Origin: Phyllobacterium zundukense
GTDB taxonomy: Bacteria; Pseudomonadota; Alphaproteobacteria; Rhizobiales; Rhizobiaceae
Assembly: GCF_025452195.1 (NCBI RefSeq)
Contig: NZ_CP104973.1
Location: forward strand, 682,001 to 746,000
Direction: 5' to 3'
Length of the DNA: 64,000 bases
Part shown: in pieces, positions 37,908 through 48,588 of the stretch
Layout of the letters: every line of letters begins with the position of its first letter
Position numbering within the stretch: position 1 is the first letter of the stretch
Notes under the pieces: model-generated
What the model was told of the DNA's origin: nothing
The model's input: the letters and a program-made list of their open reading frames with translations, nothing else
Databases searched by the model: none
Program-made: the position numbers and the translations under genes

Positions 37908-40721
37908 ATGAGCGCTTCAGACCTGAGACTGGAACAGATCGTCAACCCGGCCGAGCTTCATCGACAATTTGAAGAGTTGGTCACGTCAACGAACAAACAG
38001 GGCACTGGAACCGTCGAGCGTAACGACGTGTTGCAGCTTGTGAAACAGTCGCTGATCGCGGGCCGCAAGTCGGCCGAAGACATGCTGATGAAGGATGCCG
38101 GCGGGACGCACTGTTCCATCCGGCTTTCTTATCTAATGGACCAGATTATTTCTGGGCTCTATGACTTCGCGGTTACCCACGTTTATCCCGCTGTGAACCC
38201 ATCTACTGCGGAACGGATGACGGTCGTTGCAGTCGGCGGCTATGGCCGTGGGGGACTGGCACCTGGTTCCGATATCGATCTGCTGTTCCTGCTACCTTAC
38301 AAGCAGACGCCTTGGGGCGAGCAAGTCGTCGAATATATTCTCTACATGCTGTGGGACGCCGGTCTCAAAGTCGGCCACGCCACCCGTAATCTGGATGAGT
38401 CCATCCGTCAGTCGCTGGGCGATATGACGATCCGCACCAGCATTCTGGAAGCCCGTTACCTTTGCGGGAATGAAGACCTTTTCGCCAAACTGGTGCAACG
38501 CTTTGATGACGAGGTGGTCAAGGGCACGGGGCCGGCTTTCATCGAGGCCAAACTTGCCGAACGTGACGTCCGTCACCGCAAGGCGGGCGAGACGCGATAT
38601 CTGGTGGAGCCGAATGTCAAAGAAGGCAAGGGCGGCCAGCGCGATCTGCATACACTGTTCTGGATCGCAAAATATTACTATCGGGTGAAGACAAGTGACG
38701 AACTTGTCGACCTAGGAGTTCTTTCGCGTGCGGAACACAAAATCTTCCGTAAGGCGGAAGATCTGCTGTGGGCGGTACGTTGCCATATGCATTTCTTGAC
38801 GGGCAAGGCAGAGGAACGCCTTTCGTTCGATATCCAGGGTGAGATAGCCCGGCGGCTCGGCTATACCGCCCATCCCGGTCTACGAGACGTCGAGCGATTC
38901 ATGAAACACTACTTCCTTATTGCTAAGGAGGTCGGTGATCTTACGCGCATTATCTGCGCCGCTCTGGAAGAAGAGCAAGCCAAGCATGTTCCCGGTTTCA
39001 ACCGGATTTTCCTCACCTTTTCGCGCCGCAAGCGAAAGCTCGCCGGCACAAGTGATTTTGTCGTCGACAATCACCGCATCACCATTGCCAATGACGATGT
39101 CTTCCGGAAAGACCCCGTCAATATAATCCGCCTGTTTCGTCTGGCGGACCAGCACGGCCTGGAGTTCCACCCCGACGCCATGCAACTAGTGTCGCGTTCG
39201 CTGTCGCTGATTAAAGCTGATCTGCGGGAAAATCCCGAGGCAAACAGGCTTTTTCTGGAAGTGCTAACCTCGGAGCGCAACCCCGAGCTCATCCTGCGGC
39301 GAATGAATGAATCCGGCGTACTTGGTAAATTCATTCCCGATTTCGGCAAGGTCGTCGCGATGATGCAATTCAATATGTATCATCACTATACTGTCGATGA
39401 ACATTTGTTGCGCTGCATCGCAGTCATGTCGGAAATCGACCACGGCGATCTTGGACAGGAACATCCTCTTGCCAATCAGATCATGCCCGGTTTGAAAAAG
39501 GACCGGCAGGTCCTCTACGTGGCGCTACTTCTTCACGATATTGCCAAGGGAAGGCCGGAAGACCACTCCATTGCCGGTGCGAGGATCGCCCGGCGGATTT
39601 GCCCGCGTCTTGGCCTGTCCCAGGCCGACACCGAAACCGTTGCCTGGCTCGTCGAACAGCATTTGACGATGAGTAGAGTGGCACAGTCGCGCGATCTGAA
39701 CGACCGCAAGACCATCGAAGATTTTGCTGAGATTGTCCAAACCCTCGACCGGATGAAACTGCTGCTGGTTCTGACCATCTGCGATATCAAGGCAGTCGGA
39801 CCGGGGGTCTGGAATGGCTGGAAAGGCCAGTTGCTACGCAATCTCTTCTATGAAACGGAATTGATGCTGACTGGCGGGTTTTCGGAAGTCTCCCGCAAGG
39901 AGCGCACCGATCACGCTCGCACTCAGCTCGACAATGCGCTGTCGTCCTGGCCGCAGATCGAGCGCCAGTCGTATCTCGCATTGCATTATCAAAACTACTT
40001 GCTGACCGTCAGCCTCGAAGATCAGATTCGCCACGCCAATTTCGTGCGCGAGACCGATGCCAGCGGCAAAGCACTCGCCACCATGGTAAAAACCCATGAC
40101 TTCGAGGGTGTAACGGAGATCACCGTGCTGTCCCCCGACCATCCGCGTTTGCTTTCAATCATCGCGGGCGCCTGCGCCGGCGCCGGCGCCAACATCGTCG
40201 ATGCGCAGATCTTCACGACTAGCGACGGGCGCGCACTTGATACGATCCTTATAAGCCGCGAATTCCCGACTGACGATGATGAACGACGGCGCGCCATGCG
40301 CGTCGGCCGCCTGATTGAAGACGTGCTTTCCGGGAAATCCTATCTACCCGAGATGCTGGCAAGCCGCACCAAACCGAAGCGCGCGGTCAAGGCCTTCCGC
40401 ATCACGCCGCGTGTCGAGATAAACAATACGCTGTCCAACAAATTCACGGTCATCGAAGTGGAAGGGCTGGACCGCCCCGGTGTTCTCTCCGAGATAACCG
40501 GTACCATCTCCGACCTCTCACTCGATATTGCCTCTGCTCATGTGACGACCTTCGGTGAAAAGGTCATCGACGTGTTCTATGTCACCGATCTTGTCGGTCA
40601 TCAAATCACCAATACGACACGCCAGAATCGTATCCGCAAGAAGCTGCTTGCGCTCTTTGGCGAAGGAGACATCACGACCGCCCAGCCGCAACGGCAAAAC
40701 ATCCTCATGACGGCTGAATAG
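37908..40721 (+). CDS. glnD: Bifunctional [protein-PII] uridylyltransferase / uridylyl-removing enzyme
   Basis: The 937-residue nitrogen sensor has four parts in order. The nucleotidyltransferase domain has [19 protein letters not shown] near residue 110. A GlnE-like PII-uridylyltransferase helical region follows. The HD hydrolase has [14 protein letters not shown] near 542. Two ACT domains that bind glutamine come last ([16 protein letters not shown] near 738 and [16 protein letters not shown] near 849). It uridylylates PII proteins under nitrogen limitation and deuridylylates them when glutamine is high. It precedes murJ by one base, a conserved pair. Confidence 0.97.
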   Translation: MSASDLRLEQIVNPAELHRQFEELVTSTNKQGTGTVERNDVLQLVKQSLIAGRKSAEDMLMKDAGGTHCSIRLSYLMDQIISGLYDFAVTHVYPAVNPSTAERMTVVAVGGYGRGGLAPGSDIDLLFLLPYKQTPWGEQVVEYILYMLWDAGLKVGHATRNLDESIRQSLGDMTIRTSILEARYLCGNEDLFAKLVQRFDDEVVKGTGPAFIEAKLAERDVRHRKAGETRYLVEPNVKEGKGGQRDLHTLFWIAKYYYRVKTSDELVDLGVLSRAEHKIFRKAEDLLWAVRCHMHFLTGKAEERLSFDIQGEIARRLGYTAHPGLRDVERFMKHYFLIAKEVGDLTRIICAALEEEQAKHVPGFNRIFLTFSRRKRKLAGTSDFVVDNHRITIANDDVFRKDPVNIIRLFRLADQHGLEFHPDAMQLVSRSLSLIKADLRENPEANRLFLEVLTSERNPELILRRMNESGVLGKFIPDFGKVVAMMQFNMYHHYTVDEHLLRCIAVMSEIDHGDLGQEHPLANQIMPGLKKDRQVLYVALLLHDIAKGRPEDHSIAGARIARRICPRLGLSQADTETVAWLVEQHLTMSRVAQSRDLNDRKTIEDFAEIVQTLDRMKLLLVLTICDIKAVGPGVWNGWKGQLLRNLFYETELMLTGGFSEVSRKERTDHARTQLDNALSSWPQIERQSYLALHYQNYLLTVSLEDQIRHANFVRETDASGKALATMVKTHDFEGVTEITVLSPDHPRLLSIIAGACAGAGANIVDAQIFTTSDGRALDTILISREFPTDDDERRRAMRVGRLIEDVLSGKSYLPEMLASRTKPKRAVKAFRITPRVEINNTLSNKFTVIEVEGLDRPGVLSEITGTISDLSLDIASAHVTTFGEKVIDVFYVTDLVGHQITNTTRQNRIRKKLLALFGEGDITTAQPQRQNILMTAE

Positions 40722-40722
40722 A

Positions 40723-42306
40723 ATGAGCTTGGTCAAGAAATTTGCAACGGTTGCGTCCGGCACATTGATGAGCCGCGTGTTCGGTTTCACGCGCGAAATG
40801 CTGATGGCCTCGGCGCTGGGCACGGGCCCTGTCGCCGATGCTTTCAATGCTGCGTTCCGTTTCCCCAACACGTTCAGGCGGCTCTTCGCGGAAGGCGCGT
40901 TCAACTCTGCTTTCGTACCTTTGTTCGCCAAGGAAATCGAAGCCAATGGGCTTGATGGAGCGCGCCGTTTTTCCGAAGAGGTATTCGGTGTCCTTTTTAC
41001 GGTGCTGCTCGGCCTGACGATCCTGATGGAACTGTCAATGCCGCTGATCGTGCGCTTCGTCATAGCTCCGGGCTTCGTGGCTGACCCGATGAAGTTCGAC
41101 AACACCGTATCGATGGCGATCATCATGTTTCCCTACCTCGCCTGCATGTCGCTCGCCGCCATGATGAGCGGGATGCTGAATTCCCTGCATCGCTATTTCG
41201 CTGCGGCGATCGCTCCCGTTTTCCTGAATGTCATTCTCATCGGTGTGCTCGGCTATGCTTGGTGGAAGGGTCAAGACGGCAGGGCCGTAGGCTATGCACT
41301 GTCCTGGGGGGTCATGGTCTCCGGCTTGGTTCAGCTGGCCATTGTCTGGTTTGCGGTGCGCAATGCCGGCATTTCCATCGGATTCCGGTTGCCCCATATG
41401 ACCGCCAACGTCAAACGCCTGCTGATACTGGCATTCCCCGCCGCTGTAACTGGCGGCATCACCCAGATCAACCTCTTGATCAACACCAATATCGCTTCCG
41501 CAAAATCGGGCGCCATCTCGTCTCTGGCCTATGCCGACCGCATCTATCAATTGCCGCTGGGTGTCGTCGGCATAGCAGTCGCGACGGTGCTCCTGCCCGA
41601 GTTGGCGCGTGCGCTGCGCTCTGGAAATCTGAAGGAAGCCGGCAGCCTGCAGAACCGCTCGGTCGAGTTCACACTGTTTCTTACGCTTCCTGCTGCGGCG
41701 GCGCTGCTGGTAATGTCGGAACCGATCGTTCGGATGCTGTACGAACGCGGCAATTTCTCCACCGCATCGACGCATACGGTCGGCAATATCCTGGCGATTT
41801 ACGGGCTTGGCCTCCCGGCGTTCGTCCTGATCAAGGCCTTCTTGCCAGGGTTTTTCGCCCGCGAAGATACCCGCACACCGATGATCTTTGCGGCCATCGC
41901 CGTCATTGTGAACGTCAGTCTCGCACTGACGCTTTTTCCAATCATGGCAGAGACCGGCATTGCAACCGCCGAGATCGTCGCCGGGTGGACGAACGCGATT
42001 CTACTTTTCGTTACCCTCATCTGGCGGGGGCATTGGGGCCGCGACATTCCTTTGCTTACCCGCATCCCACGGCTGATTGTTTCCGCAGGTCTCATGGGTC
42101 TTGCACTCTATTACGCAATTCGCTGGATGGGCCCGGCGCTCGAGCCACATGCGCCTCTGCACATGCAAGCCATCGCCGTCGTATTACTGGTCGGGCTGTC
42201 GATGATCCTCTACTTTGCGCTCGCTTTCGGGACAGGTGGTGCGAGCTTTGGAATGATCCGCCGTAATGTCAAACGGCGAACAAAAGCGCCTGAGGACGCT
42301 TCGTGA
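40723..42306 (+). CDS. murJ: Lipid II flippase MurJ
   Basis: The 527-residue polytopic membrane protein of the MVF superfamily has about 14 helices. It begins LVKKFATVASGTLMSRVFGF and carries GPVADAFNAAFRFPNTFRRL and RLFAEGAFNSAFVPLF, the arginine-rich signature of MurJ. It flips lipid II to the periplasmic face for peptidoglycan synthesis. The ATG follows the glnD stop by one base (TAGAATG), implying coupled translation. Its stop overlaps the GTG start of the next gene. Confidence 0.96.
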   Translation: MSLVKKFATVASGTLMSRVFGFTREMLMASALGTGPVADAFNAAFRFPNTFRRLFAEGAFNSAFVPLFAKEIEANGLDGARRFSEEVFGVLFTVLLGLTILMELSMPLIVRFVIAPGFVADPMKFDNTVSMAIIMFPYLACMSLAAMMSGMLNSLHRYFAAAIAPVFLNVILIGVLGYAWWKGQDGRAVGYALSWGVMVSGLVQLAIVWFAVRNAGISIGFRLPHMTANVKRLLILAFPAAVTGGITQINLLINTNIASAKSGAISSLAYADRIYQLPLGVVGIAVATVLLPELARALRSGNLKEAGSLQNRSVEFTLFLTLPAAAALLVMSEPIVRMLYERGNFSTASTHTVGNILAIYGLGLPAFVLIKAFLPGFFAREDTRTPMIFAAIAVIVNVSLALTLFPIMAETGIATAEIVAGWTNAILLFVTLIWRGHWGRDIPLLTRIPRLIVSAGLMGLALYYAIRWMGPALEPHAPLHMQAIAVVLLVGLSMILYFALAFGTGGASFGMIRRNVKRRTKAPEDAS

Positions 42307-42689
42307 GCCGGTTTATCGGCATGATCACACTTGTCGTGCGCGATTATGACGAGGCGATTGCCTGGTACACAAAGGTGCTCGGTTTTTCGCTTGTCGACGA
42401 TACGGCTCTCTCCGAAGCAAAACGTTGGGTTGTCGTCGCGCCCGAGGGTGATGGCGCCCGGCTATTGCTGGCGAAAGCGGATGGTGACACGCAGAAAACC
42501 AGCATCGGCAACCAGACCGGCGGACGCGTTGCATTTTTTCTGCATACGGATGATTTCCCGGTGGACCACGCGAAGATGGTGGAGGCGGGCGTACATTTTC
42601 TTGAAGAGCCTCGCCATGAACCCTATGGCAGCGTCGCGGTGTTCGAAGACCTCTATGGTAATAAATGGGATCTGCTGGAGTTCAAATGA
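42303..42689 (+). CDS. VOC/glyoxalase family protein
   Basis: The 128-residue protein has the beta-alpha-beta-beta-beta fold typical of vicinal oxygen chelate proteins (IGMITLVVRDYDEAIAWYTKVLGF and the late VAVFEDLYGNKWDLLEF). Glyoxalase/bleomycin-resistance relatives bind a metal through His and Glu residues; here the terminal Glu in DLLEF is present, but the first His position is an Ile or Thr, so catalysis is uncertain. The GTG start at 42303 overlaps the murJ stop (GTGA). Confidence 0.85.
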   Translation: MSRFIGMITLVVRDYDEAIAWYTKVLGFSLVDDTALSEAKRWVVVAPEGDGARLLLAKADGDTQKTSIGNQTGGRVAFFLHTDDFPVDHAKMVEAGVHFLEEPRHEPYGSVAVFEDLYGNKWDLLEFK

Positions 42690-42797
42690 AGGTTGGCATC
42701 GATAAGGCTTGAATAGAGCGTCTCCCTCTGCCAAAAGCTCGGTTTCATTGCTTTCGGAGCCTGCAAGCCCGATCCCCGAACGATCAAGGACGATTTT

Positions 42798-43877
42798 ATG
42801 AGCACGTTTGAACCGCTCGTCTTTTCCGGTGTCCAGCCTACCGGCAACCTGCACCTTGGCAACTATCTCGGCGCGATCCGTCGCTGGGTTGCTTTGCAGG
42901 AAAGCAGCAAATGTATCTACTGTGTTGTGGACCAGCACGCGATTACCCCTCCCATCTCCGTCTGGGGCGGGCCGGCCGAACTCATGCGCAATACGCGTGA
43001 GGTCACCGCGGCTTTCCTTGCTTCTGGCATCGATGCAAAAGAGAACATCGTTTTCAACCAGAGCCGCGTGCATCAGCATGCCGAGCTGGCATGGGTTTTC
43101 AACTGCATTGCCCGCATGGGTTGGCTCAACCGCATGACCCAGTTCAAGGACAAGGCCGGTAAGGATCGTGAAAATGCGTCCGTCGGTCTGTTCGCATACC
43201 CGAACCTGATGGCGGCGGACATCCTTGTCTACCGCGCCACGCACGTACCTGTCGGTGAAGATCAGAAGCAGCATCTGGAACTGACGCGCGACATCGCCCA
43301 GAAGTTCAACACTGATTTCTCGGACCGGATCGCTGAACTTGGGCTTGGTGTTGAAACGCAATCGGGGGATGAAACGATTGCCAGCTTCTTTCCGCTGACC
43401 GAACCGGTCATCGGCGGACCAGCAGCACGCGTCATGAGCTTGCGCGATGGGACCAAGAAGATGTCAAAATCCGACCCGTCGGACCTCTCGCGTATCAATC
43501 TGACAGACGATGTGGATACGATCTCAAAAAAGATCCGGAAGGCCAAGACCGATTCGGAACCCCTGCCATCCGAGCTCGAAGGATTGAAAGAGCGACCAGA
43601 AGCTGACAATCTCGTCGGTATCTATGCCGCATTGGTCGACAGCGATAAGGCCACCGTGATCCGCGATTTCGGCGGACAGCAATTCTCGACCTTCAAGCCC
43701 GCACTTGCTGACCTCGCGGTAGAAAAGCTTGCGCCGATCGCTGCGGAAATGCGGCGAATTTCTGCGGACCCCGGTTTTGTCGATGCCGTCCTCAAAGATG
43801 GTGGTGAACGCGCTAGTATTCTCGCAGAGAAGACGATGCGCAATGTCCGTGATATTATCGGATTTCTGCAGAACTAG
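42798..43877 (+). CDS. trpS: Tryptophanyl-tRNA synthetase
   Basis: The 359-residue class I aminoacyl-tRNA synthetase charges tRNA-Trp. The HIGH-type motif is in [15 protein letters not shown] (near residue 12) and the KMSKS motif in [13 protein letters not shown] near 219. It has a full Rossmann fold and helical anticodon-binding region. AAGGACG lies 5-11 bases before the ATG at 42798. Position between murJ/VOC and usp matches other Hyphomicrobiales. Confidence 0.97.
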   Translation: MSTFEPLVFSGVQPTGNLHLGNYLGAIRRWVALQESSKCIYCVVDQHAITPPISVWGGPAELMRNTREVTAAFLASGIDAKENIVFNQSRVHQHAELAWVFNCIARMGWLNRMTQFKDKAGKDRENASVGLFAYPNLMAADILVYRATHVPVGEDQKQHLELTRDIAQKFNTDFSDRIAELGLGVETQSGDETIASFFPLTEPVIGGPAARVMSLRDGTKKMSKSDPSDLSRINLTDDVDTISKKIRKAKTDSEPLPSELEGLKERPEADNLVGIYAALVDSDKATVIRDFGGQQFSTFKPALADLAVEKLAPIAAEMRRISADPGFVDAVLKDGGERASILAEKTMRNVRDIIGFLQN

Positions 43878-43930
43878 ACCGCGCGAGGGAAAGCCTTGCG
43901 GACGATCAATGCTTGGGGCAGGTTGCGCAC

Positions 43931-44419
43931 ATGGTATCAAGACGTCTTAGCCGCGAAGCCGGCCACCGCCGCAAATTTCTGGCCGTCATTGACGAAACGC
44001 CGGAATGCGAGCGGGCTGTCGCCTATGCCTCGCGCCGAGCCAAGACGACCGGCGGTGTACTCTTGCTGCTGTTTGTCATCGATTCAGCAGATTTTCAGCA
44101 GTTTCTTGGCGTTGAACAGATCATGCGCGCGGAAGCCCAGGAGCGGGCCAATTCGACGCTCAGCAAATTTGCGGCCAACGTCCGGGAAACAATAGGGATC
44201 GAGTCGGAACTTGCTGTCCGCGAAGGCATTACATCCGACGAGATTCGGAAGCTTATCGAAGAAGATCAGGATATCGCCATCCTTGTCCTGGCGGCTGGTT
44301 CCGGCAAGGACGGACCTGGCCCGCTTGTTCAATCGCTGGCAGGACGGGAATCCTTTTCCATTCCAGTTACGGTCGTGCCCTATAATCTGTCTGATGAGGA
44401 TATCGACGCGATTACCTGA
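43931..44419 (+). CDS. Universal stress protein family
   Basis: The 162-residue UspA-fold protein has RKFLAVIDETPECERAVAYA near the start and LVLAAGSGKDGPGPLVQSLA near the end. The latter is a degenerate version of the ATP-binding GxxGxxxxxx G(S/T) loop, so nucleotide binding is uncertain. I prefer ATG 43931 over TTG 43913. It lies between trpS and nifU on the same strand, a conserved position. Its role is not known beyond stress association. Confidence 0.82.
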   Translation: MVSRRLSREAGHRRKFLAVIDETPECERAVAYASRRAKTTGGVLLLLFVIDSADFQQFLGVEQIMRAEAQERANSTLSKFAANVRETIGIESELAVREGITSDEIRKLIEEDQDIAILVLAAGSGKDGPGPLVQSLAGRESFSIPVTVVPYNLSDEDIDAIT

Positions 44420-44518
44420 TTACGTCGACCAAACGTGATATAATCCTGACTTGAAGAGAATGGTTTAAAGGCCTATATGCCATTTGAATAGTTCTAAACT
44501 AGATATGCGAGATCTGCC

Positions 44519-45097
44519 ATGTTCATCCAGACCGAAGCAACGCCCAATCCAGCGACCTTGAAGTTCCTGCCTGGAAAGGTGGTGCTTGAAGAAGGAACCG
44601 CCGATTTTCGCGACGCAGCAAGTGCTGGCGAATCTTCACAGCTTGCTGGCAAGATTTTTGCCGTTCCGGGCGTCACCGGCGTATTTTTTGGCTATGATTT
44701 TGTCACCGTTACCAAGAGCGAAGGTCCGGAATGGCAGCACCTCAAGCCCGCCATTCTAGGTGCGATCATGGAGCATTTCATGTCTGGCGCACCGGTCATG
44801 GCCAATGTCAGCCAGATCGCTGACACCGCCCAGCGGGAGACCGATGGTGAATTCTTCGACAGCGCCGATACCGAGATCGTCGATACGATCAAGGAGTTGC
44901 TTGAAACACGTGTCCGCCCGGCCGTGGCTCAGGACGGCGGGGACATCACGTTCCGCGGTTATGAAAACGGTACTGTGTTTCTGCACATGAAGGGCGCCTG
45001 CTCGGGCTGCCCATCGTCTACCGCGACGCTGAAGCACGGCATCCAGAACCTGTTGAAGCATTTCGTTCCGGAAGTTCAGCAAGTCGAGTCGATTTGA
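44519..45097 (+). CDS. NifU-like Fe-S cluster protein (Nfu type)
   Basis: The 192-residue protein has an N-terminal Nfu domain (FIQTEATPNPATLKFLPGK at the start) and a C-terminal NifU domain (about 110-190) with the cluster-binding CSGCPSS motif near residue 161. Nfu proteins carry and deliver 4Fe-4S clusters to target enzymes. It stands at the end of the trpS-usp-nifU run and is followed by a strong terminator shared with the convergent xylose operon. Confidence 0.93.
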   Translation: MFIQTEATPNPATLKFLPGKVVLEEGTADFRDAASAGESSQLAGKIFAVPGVTGVFFGYDFVTVTKSEGPEWQHLKPAILGAIMEHFMSGAPVMANVSQIADTAQRETDGEFFDSADTEIVDTIKELLETRVRPAVAQDGGDITFRGYENGTVFLHMKGACSGCPSSTATLKHGIQNLLKHFVPEVQQVESI

Positions 45098-45115
45098 TTT
45101 TTTCAGTTTGGTTGT

Positions 45116-45148
45116 TGAAAAAGGCCGCTTTTGAGCGGCCTTTTTTAT
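45116..45148. terminator. Bidirectional terminator between nifU and the xylose ABC operon
   Basis: The stem aaaaaggccgct / agcggccttttt with a 4-base loop has A and T tracts on both flanks. It lies between convergent genes and can end transcription in both directions. Confidence 0.92.
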
Positions 45149-45152
45149 TGCT

Positions 45153-45932
45153 CTAGTTCACCGCGCCAGGTCCTGGTATCGCGCCGGGGGGGCACTTTCC
45201 GAGAATGATCATGCCGAGCACTTCGTCCTCGTTGACATCGCTAACCTTGGCAGTGCCAACCACCTGACCGTTTTTCATCACCGCCACGCGATCAGCGAGG
45301 TGGAATACGTCATGGATATCATGACTGATGAGAAAGATACCGATACCTTCACTCTTCAATTGCTTGATCAGTTCCCCGACCTGCGCGGTTTCCTGCGGTC
45401 CAAGCGCCGCAGTCGGCTCGTCCATGATCAGTATCCGGGCGTTGAACAAGATCGCACGTGCAATCGCAACGGACTGCCGCTGACCGCCCGAAAGGGCCTT
45501 GACCGGGTCCTTGAAACGCTGAAACCGTGGATTTAGTCTACCCATGACTTCGCGGGCGCTGTGCTCCATCGCGACGTCGTCGAGAGTGCCCCAAGGCGTC
45601 ATCAACTCACGGCCGAGATAAAGATTGGCGGCCGTATCAACGTTGTCCGCCAGTGCCAGGGTTTGATAGATCGTTTCGATGCCATAGGCCTTGGCATCAC
45701 GCGGATTGTTGATTGCCGCTTCTTCTCCATTGACCTTGATCGTACCATTGTCGCGCTTGTAGGCGCCCGACAGTATCTTGATCAGGGTCGATTTTCCGGC
45801 ACCGTTGTGACCGAGAAGCGCAACAACTTCACCCGGAAAGAGATCGATCGAAGCTCCATCCACTGCACGGATGCCACCAAAGGCGATCGAGACATCTTCC
45901 ATATCGATGAGAGGTGTTTGTGTGTTGGTCAT
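45153..45932 (-). CDS. Sugar ABC transporter ATP-binding protein, single domain (xylose type)
   Basis: The 259-residue ATPase has one ABC domain: Walker [14 protein letters not shown], signature [15 protein letters not shown], Walker [14 protein letters not shown] and switch LISHDIHDV. It energises the XylH permease encoded upstream. Classical XylG/RbsA proteins have two fused ABC domains (about 500 residues); this half-size form is the FrcA-like type. ATG 45932 has GGGAGG 7-12 bases upstream; the open frame extends further into the gap but lacks support. The Pro- and Gly-rich end PPGAIPGPG is an unusual short tail. Confidence 0.9.
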   Translation of the reverse strand: MTNTQTPLIDMEDVSIAFGGIRAVDGASIDLFPGEVVALLGHNGAGKSTLIKILSGAYKRDNGTIKVNGEEAAINNPRDAKAYGIETIYQTLALADNVDTAANLYLGRELMTPWGTLDDVAMEHSAREVMGRLNPRFQRFKDPVKALSGGQRQSVAIARAILFNARILIMDEPTAALGPQETAQVGELIKQLKSEGIGIFLISHDIHDVFHLADRVAVMKNGQVVGTAKVSDVNEDEVLGMIILGKCPPGAIPGPGAVN

Positions 45933-45945
45933 GATTGTTCCTCCC

Positions 45946-47253
45946 TTAAGCTGTACGGCGGCGATAGATTGTGTCGAGCCAGACGGCCACGACAAGAACC
46001 AGACCGACAACGATATTCTGCAGTGGCGTGTCGAGACCGAGCAGAACCATGCCTGAGCTTAGTGATTGCATCAGCACCGCTCCGATCATGGCCCCGGCGA
46101 TGGTGCCGACACCGCCAGCCAAGGACGTTCCGCCAATAACGGCGGCGGCGATGGTCAGGAGCTCATCGAGGGTGCCTTGTGCATTGGTAGCCGCATTGAG
46201 ACGAGCGGTGGAAATGGCACCCGCAATGGCGCAGAGAACCCCCATAATGATGAAAATCTTCATCGTCACCCAGCGCGTATTGATACCGGCAAGGTCCGCC
46301 GCTTCCGGATTGCCACCCATGGCGAAGACATAACGGCCGAAACGGGTCCGCGTCGACAGGAACGTCATGACGAGACCCGCAGCTACAGCAATCAGCACCG
46401 GGATTGCAATGCCGTGTGAGATGAACAGCCCGCCATCGGGAATGGCGATGTTGTTGGCTTCGGCATATTTACGAACGATGCCGATCGGCCAGTAGTAGGC
46501 GTTGGCAATGGCGACTGCGCCGAGCACGAGAACGCACCCCACGGCCGCCATGAAGGCTTCGGCCCATATAGGACGACGGGGAAAGTTGAAACGTTTACGC
46601 TGGCGCCGGCTGTTAATGATCATCCCGACGATGGCGATACAGGCGACGACGCCAACGACCCAACTCCAGAATGCACCAATTGAACCCTCGGGACCTCCGC
46701 CCATAAGACGGAACGTCGAGTCCATTGGCGCAACCGTACGGCCTGAGGTAACCCACCAGGCAGCGCCACGCCATACAAGGAGACCACCAAGCGTGACGAT
46801 AAAAGCGGGCACGCCCAGAAATGCAATGATAAAGCCCTGAAATCCGCCGATGAGCGCGCCTGTGATAACGCCAACACCAAGCGCAATGAGCCATGTCGCC
46901 GGATGCTCGAAACCAATAAGTCTTGGCAGGAACTCGGCTTGTGTCACGCCCATGATCATACCGACAAAGCCAAGAATCGAGCCCACAGACAGATCGATGT
47001 TACGGGTAACGATGATCAGTACCATCCCGGTCGCCATGACTGCAACAGACGATGTCTGAACAGACAGGTTCCAAAGGTTGCGTGGCGTCAGAAACTGACC
47101 GCCCGAGAGAAACTGGAAGGCAAGCCAGATAATGACCAGCGCTGCGATCATGCCGAGAAGACGGGTATCAAGCTCAGTCGCCTTGAAGAATCTGGCAACA
47201 ATGCCGAGCTCCGACGAACGGGCCCGATCGAGGCTGATGGCCGGATCACTCAT
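45946..47253 (-). CDS. xylH: Xylose ABC transporter permease
   Basis: The 435-residue BPD_transp_2 permease has about ten helices. Segments typical of RbsC/XylH are [40 protein letters not shown] and the late [20 protein letters not shown]. The long size, with a central insert (about 190-260), fits XylH more than RbsC. ATG 47253 follows GGGAGAG. It is followed by the ATPase after 13 bases and preceded by the binding protein, so the operon is xylF-xylH-ATPase. Confidence 0.92.
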   Translation of the reverse strand: MSDPAISLDRARSSELGIVARFFKATELDTRLLGMIAALVIIWLAFQFLSGGQFLTPRNLWNLSVQTSSVAVMATGMVLIIVTRNIDLSVGSILGFVGMIMGVTQAEFLPRLIGFEHPATWLIALGVGVITGALIGGFQGFIIAFLGVPAFIVTLGGLLVWRGAAWWVTSGRTVAPMDSTFRLMGGGPEGSIGAFWSWVVGVVACIAIVGMIINSRRQRKRFNFPRRPIWAEAFMAAVGCVLVLGAVAIANAYYWPIGIVRKYAEANNIAIPDGGLFISHGIAIPVLIAVAAGLVMTFLSTRTRFGRYVFAMGGNPEAADLAGINTRWVTMKIFIIMGVLCAIAGAISTARLNAATNAQGTLDELLTIAAAVIGGTSLAGGVGTIAGAMIGAVLMQSLSSGMVLLGLDTPLQNIVVGLVLVVAVWLDTIYRRRTA

Positions 47254-47337
47254 TGTACTCTCCCAGTTTTAATGTCTTCTTAAAACGCCGCCGATCCATC
47301 TGGACCAGCGGCGTTCAATTTAACAGATTTAACGATG

Positions 47338-48381
47338 TTACTTGCAGGCTGGTGCTGAACCTGCCTTCACGCCCTGACAGACCACGTCCTTCTTCACCCA
47401 GCCAGCGTCGATGACCACATCGAGATTATCCTTGGTGACAGGAACCGGAGTGAGGAAGACAGCGTTGACCTCAACTTTATTAACGCCGCCAGCAAACTTC
47501 TGAACGTTCGGGATCTCTTCCATCTTCTTGCCATCTGCGAGGGCGGAGGCGATACCCGCCGCTTGCTTGCCAAGTTCACGGGAGTCCTTCCAGATCGTCA
47601 CGGTCTGCGTGCCGAGCGCTACGCGGTTAAGTGCGGCGAAATCGGCATCCTGACCGGAAACAGGAACTGTACCGGCAAGGCCCTGAGCCTGCAGCGCTGC
47701 GATAGCACCGCCTGCTGTTCCATCATTCGCAGCAACGACGGCATCGACCTTGTTGTCATTGGCAGTCAGGAACTGTTCCATGTTCTTCTGGGCGTTGGCA
47801 GGAAGCCAGCCATCCGTATAGGCTTCACCGACGTTCTTGATCTTGCCGGCGTCGATAGCTTCTTTCAGCACTTCCTGAGCGCCGGAAAAAAGAAAATCTG
47901 CGTTCGGATCTGCGGAGCTGCCCTTGATGAAGACGTAATTGCCTTCAGGCTTCACGGCAAATACGCCACGTGCCTGCATGCGGCCAACTTCCTTGTTGTC
48001 GAACGTGATGTAGAACGCATCCTTGTTTTCGATCAGGCGATCATAGCCTACGACCGGAATTCCTTCGGCAACGGCCTTCTCAACCGCAGGTCCGATGGCG
48101 CTCGAATCCTGCGCCAAAATGATCAGGGCATTGGCACCTTGCGAAATCAGGCTTTCAACGTCGGTCAGTTGCTTGGACGCAGAGGACTGTGCATCTGCCG
48201 AGATGTACTTGTCGCCGTTGGCTTCCAGCGCTTTTTTGATCGCGGCTTCATCGGTCTTCCAGCGCTCTTCCTGAAAATTCGACCAAGAGACACCGACGAT
48301 CTTGTCCTTTGCCAGAACGGGGCCGGCAAATGATACAGCAAGGATAGCAGCCCCCGCCAATGCGGTTGCATATTTCTTCAT
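47338..48381 (-). CDS. xylF: D-xylose periplasmic binding protein
   Basis: The 347-residue protein has a signal peptide ([20 protein letters not shown], cleaved after VLAK or nearby) and a Peripla_BP_4 type I fold. Segments such as [40 protein letters not shown] and [17 protein letters not shown] closely fit XylF. It captures xylose for XylH and the ATPase. GGGAGGG lies 6-12 bases before the ATG. It is divergent from xylR, with a shared control region of about 200 bases. Confidence 0.94.
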   Translation of the reverse strand: MKKYATALAGAAILAVSFAGPVLAKDKIVGVSWSNFQEERWKTDEAAIKKALEANGDKYISADAQSSASKQLTDVESLISQGANALIILAQDSSAIGPAVEKAVAEGIPVVGYDRLIENKDAFYITFDNKEVGRMQARGVFAVKPEGNYVFIKGSSADPNADFLFSGAQEVLKEAIDAGKIKNVGEAYTDGWLPANAQKNMEQFLTANDNKVDAVVAANDGTAGGAIAALQAQGLAGTVPVSGQDADFAALNRVALGTQTVTIWKDSRELGKQAAGIASALADGKKMEEIPNVQKFAGGVNKVEVNAVFLTPVPVTKDNLDVVIDAGWVKKDVVCQGVKAGSAPACK

Positions 48382-48588
48382 GGTAACCCTCCCGGTGCAT
48401 TTAGCACGTTGACTGAATGGATGCAGGCACTTGACCTCCGGCCGGCATCTAAACCTCTTTAATTCGAGGCTCGAAAAAAATAGTGACTTAAAAGCATTTA
48501 CGTGTCAACTTAGATTTTCGTAGCATGGCACACCGCGCCGCGTGGGGTATTGTGGTGCACTGGACGCAGGTTTTTGGGAGGAAATCGC
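48382..48588. promoter_or_regulatory. Divergent control region xylF / xylR
   Basis: This 207-base stretch separates the divergent xylF and xylR genes and must hold both promoters. An AT-rich core (about 48460-48520, with a 7-A run and ttagattttcg) is a likely operator area for the ROK-family XylR. No perfect palindrome is evident by eye. Confidence 0.5.
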
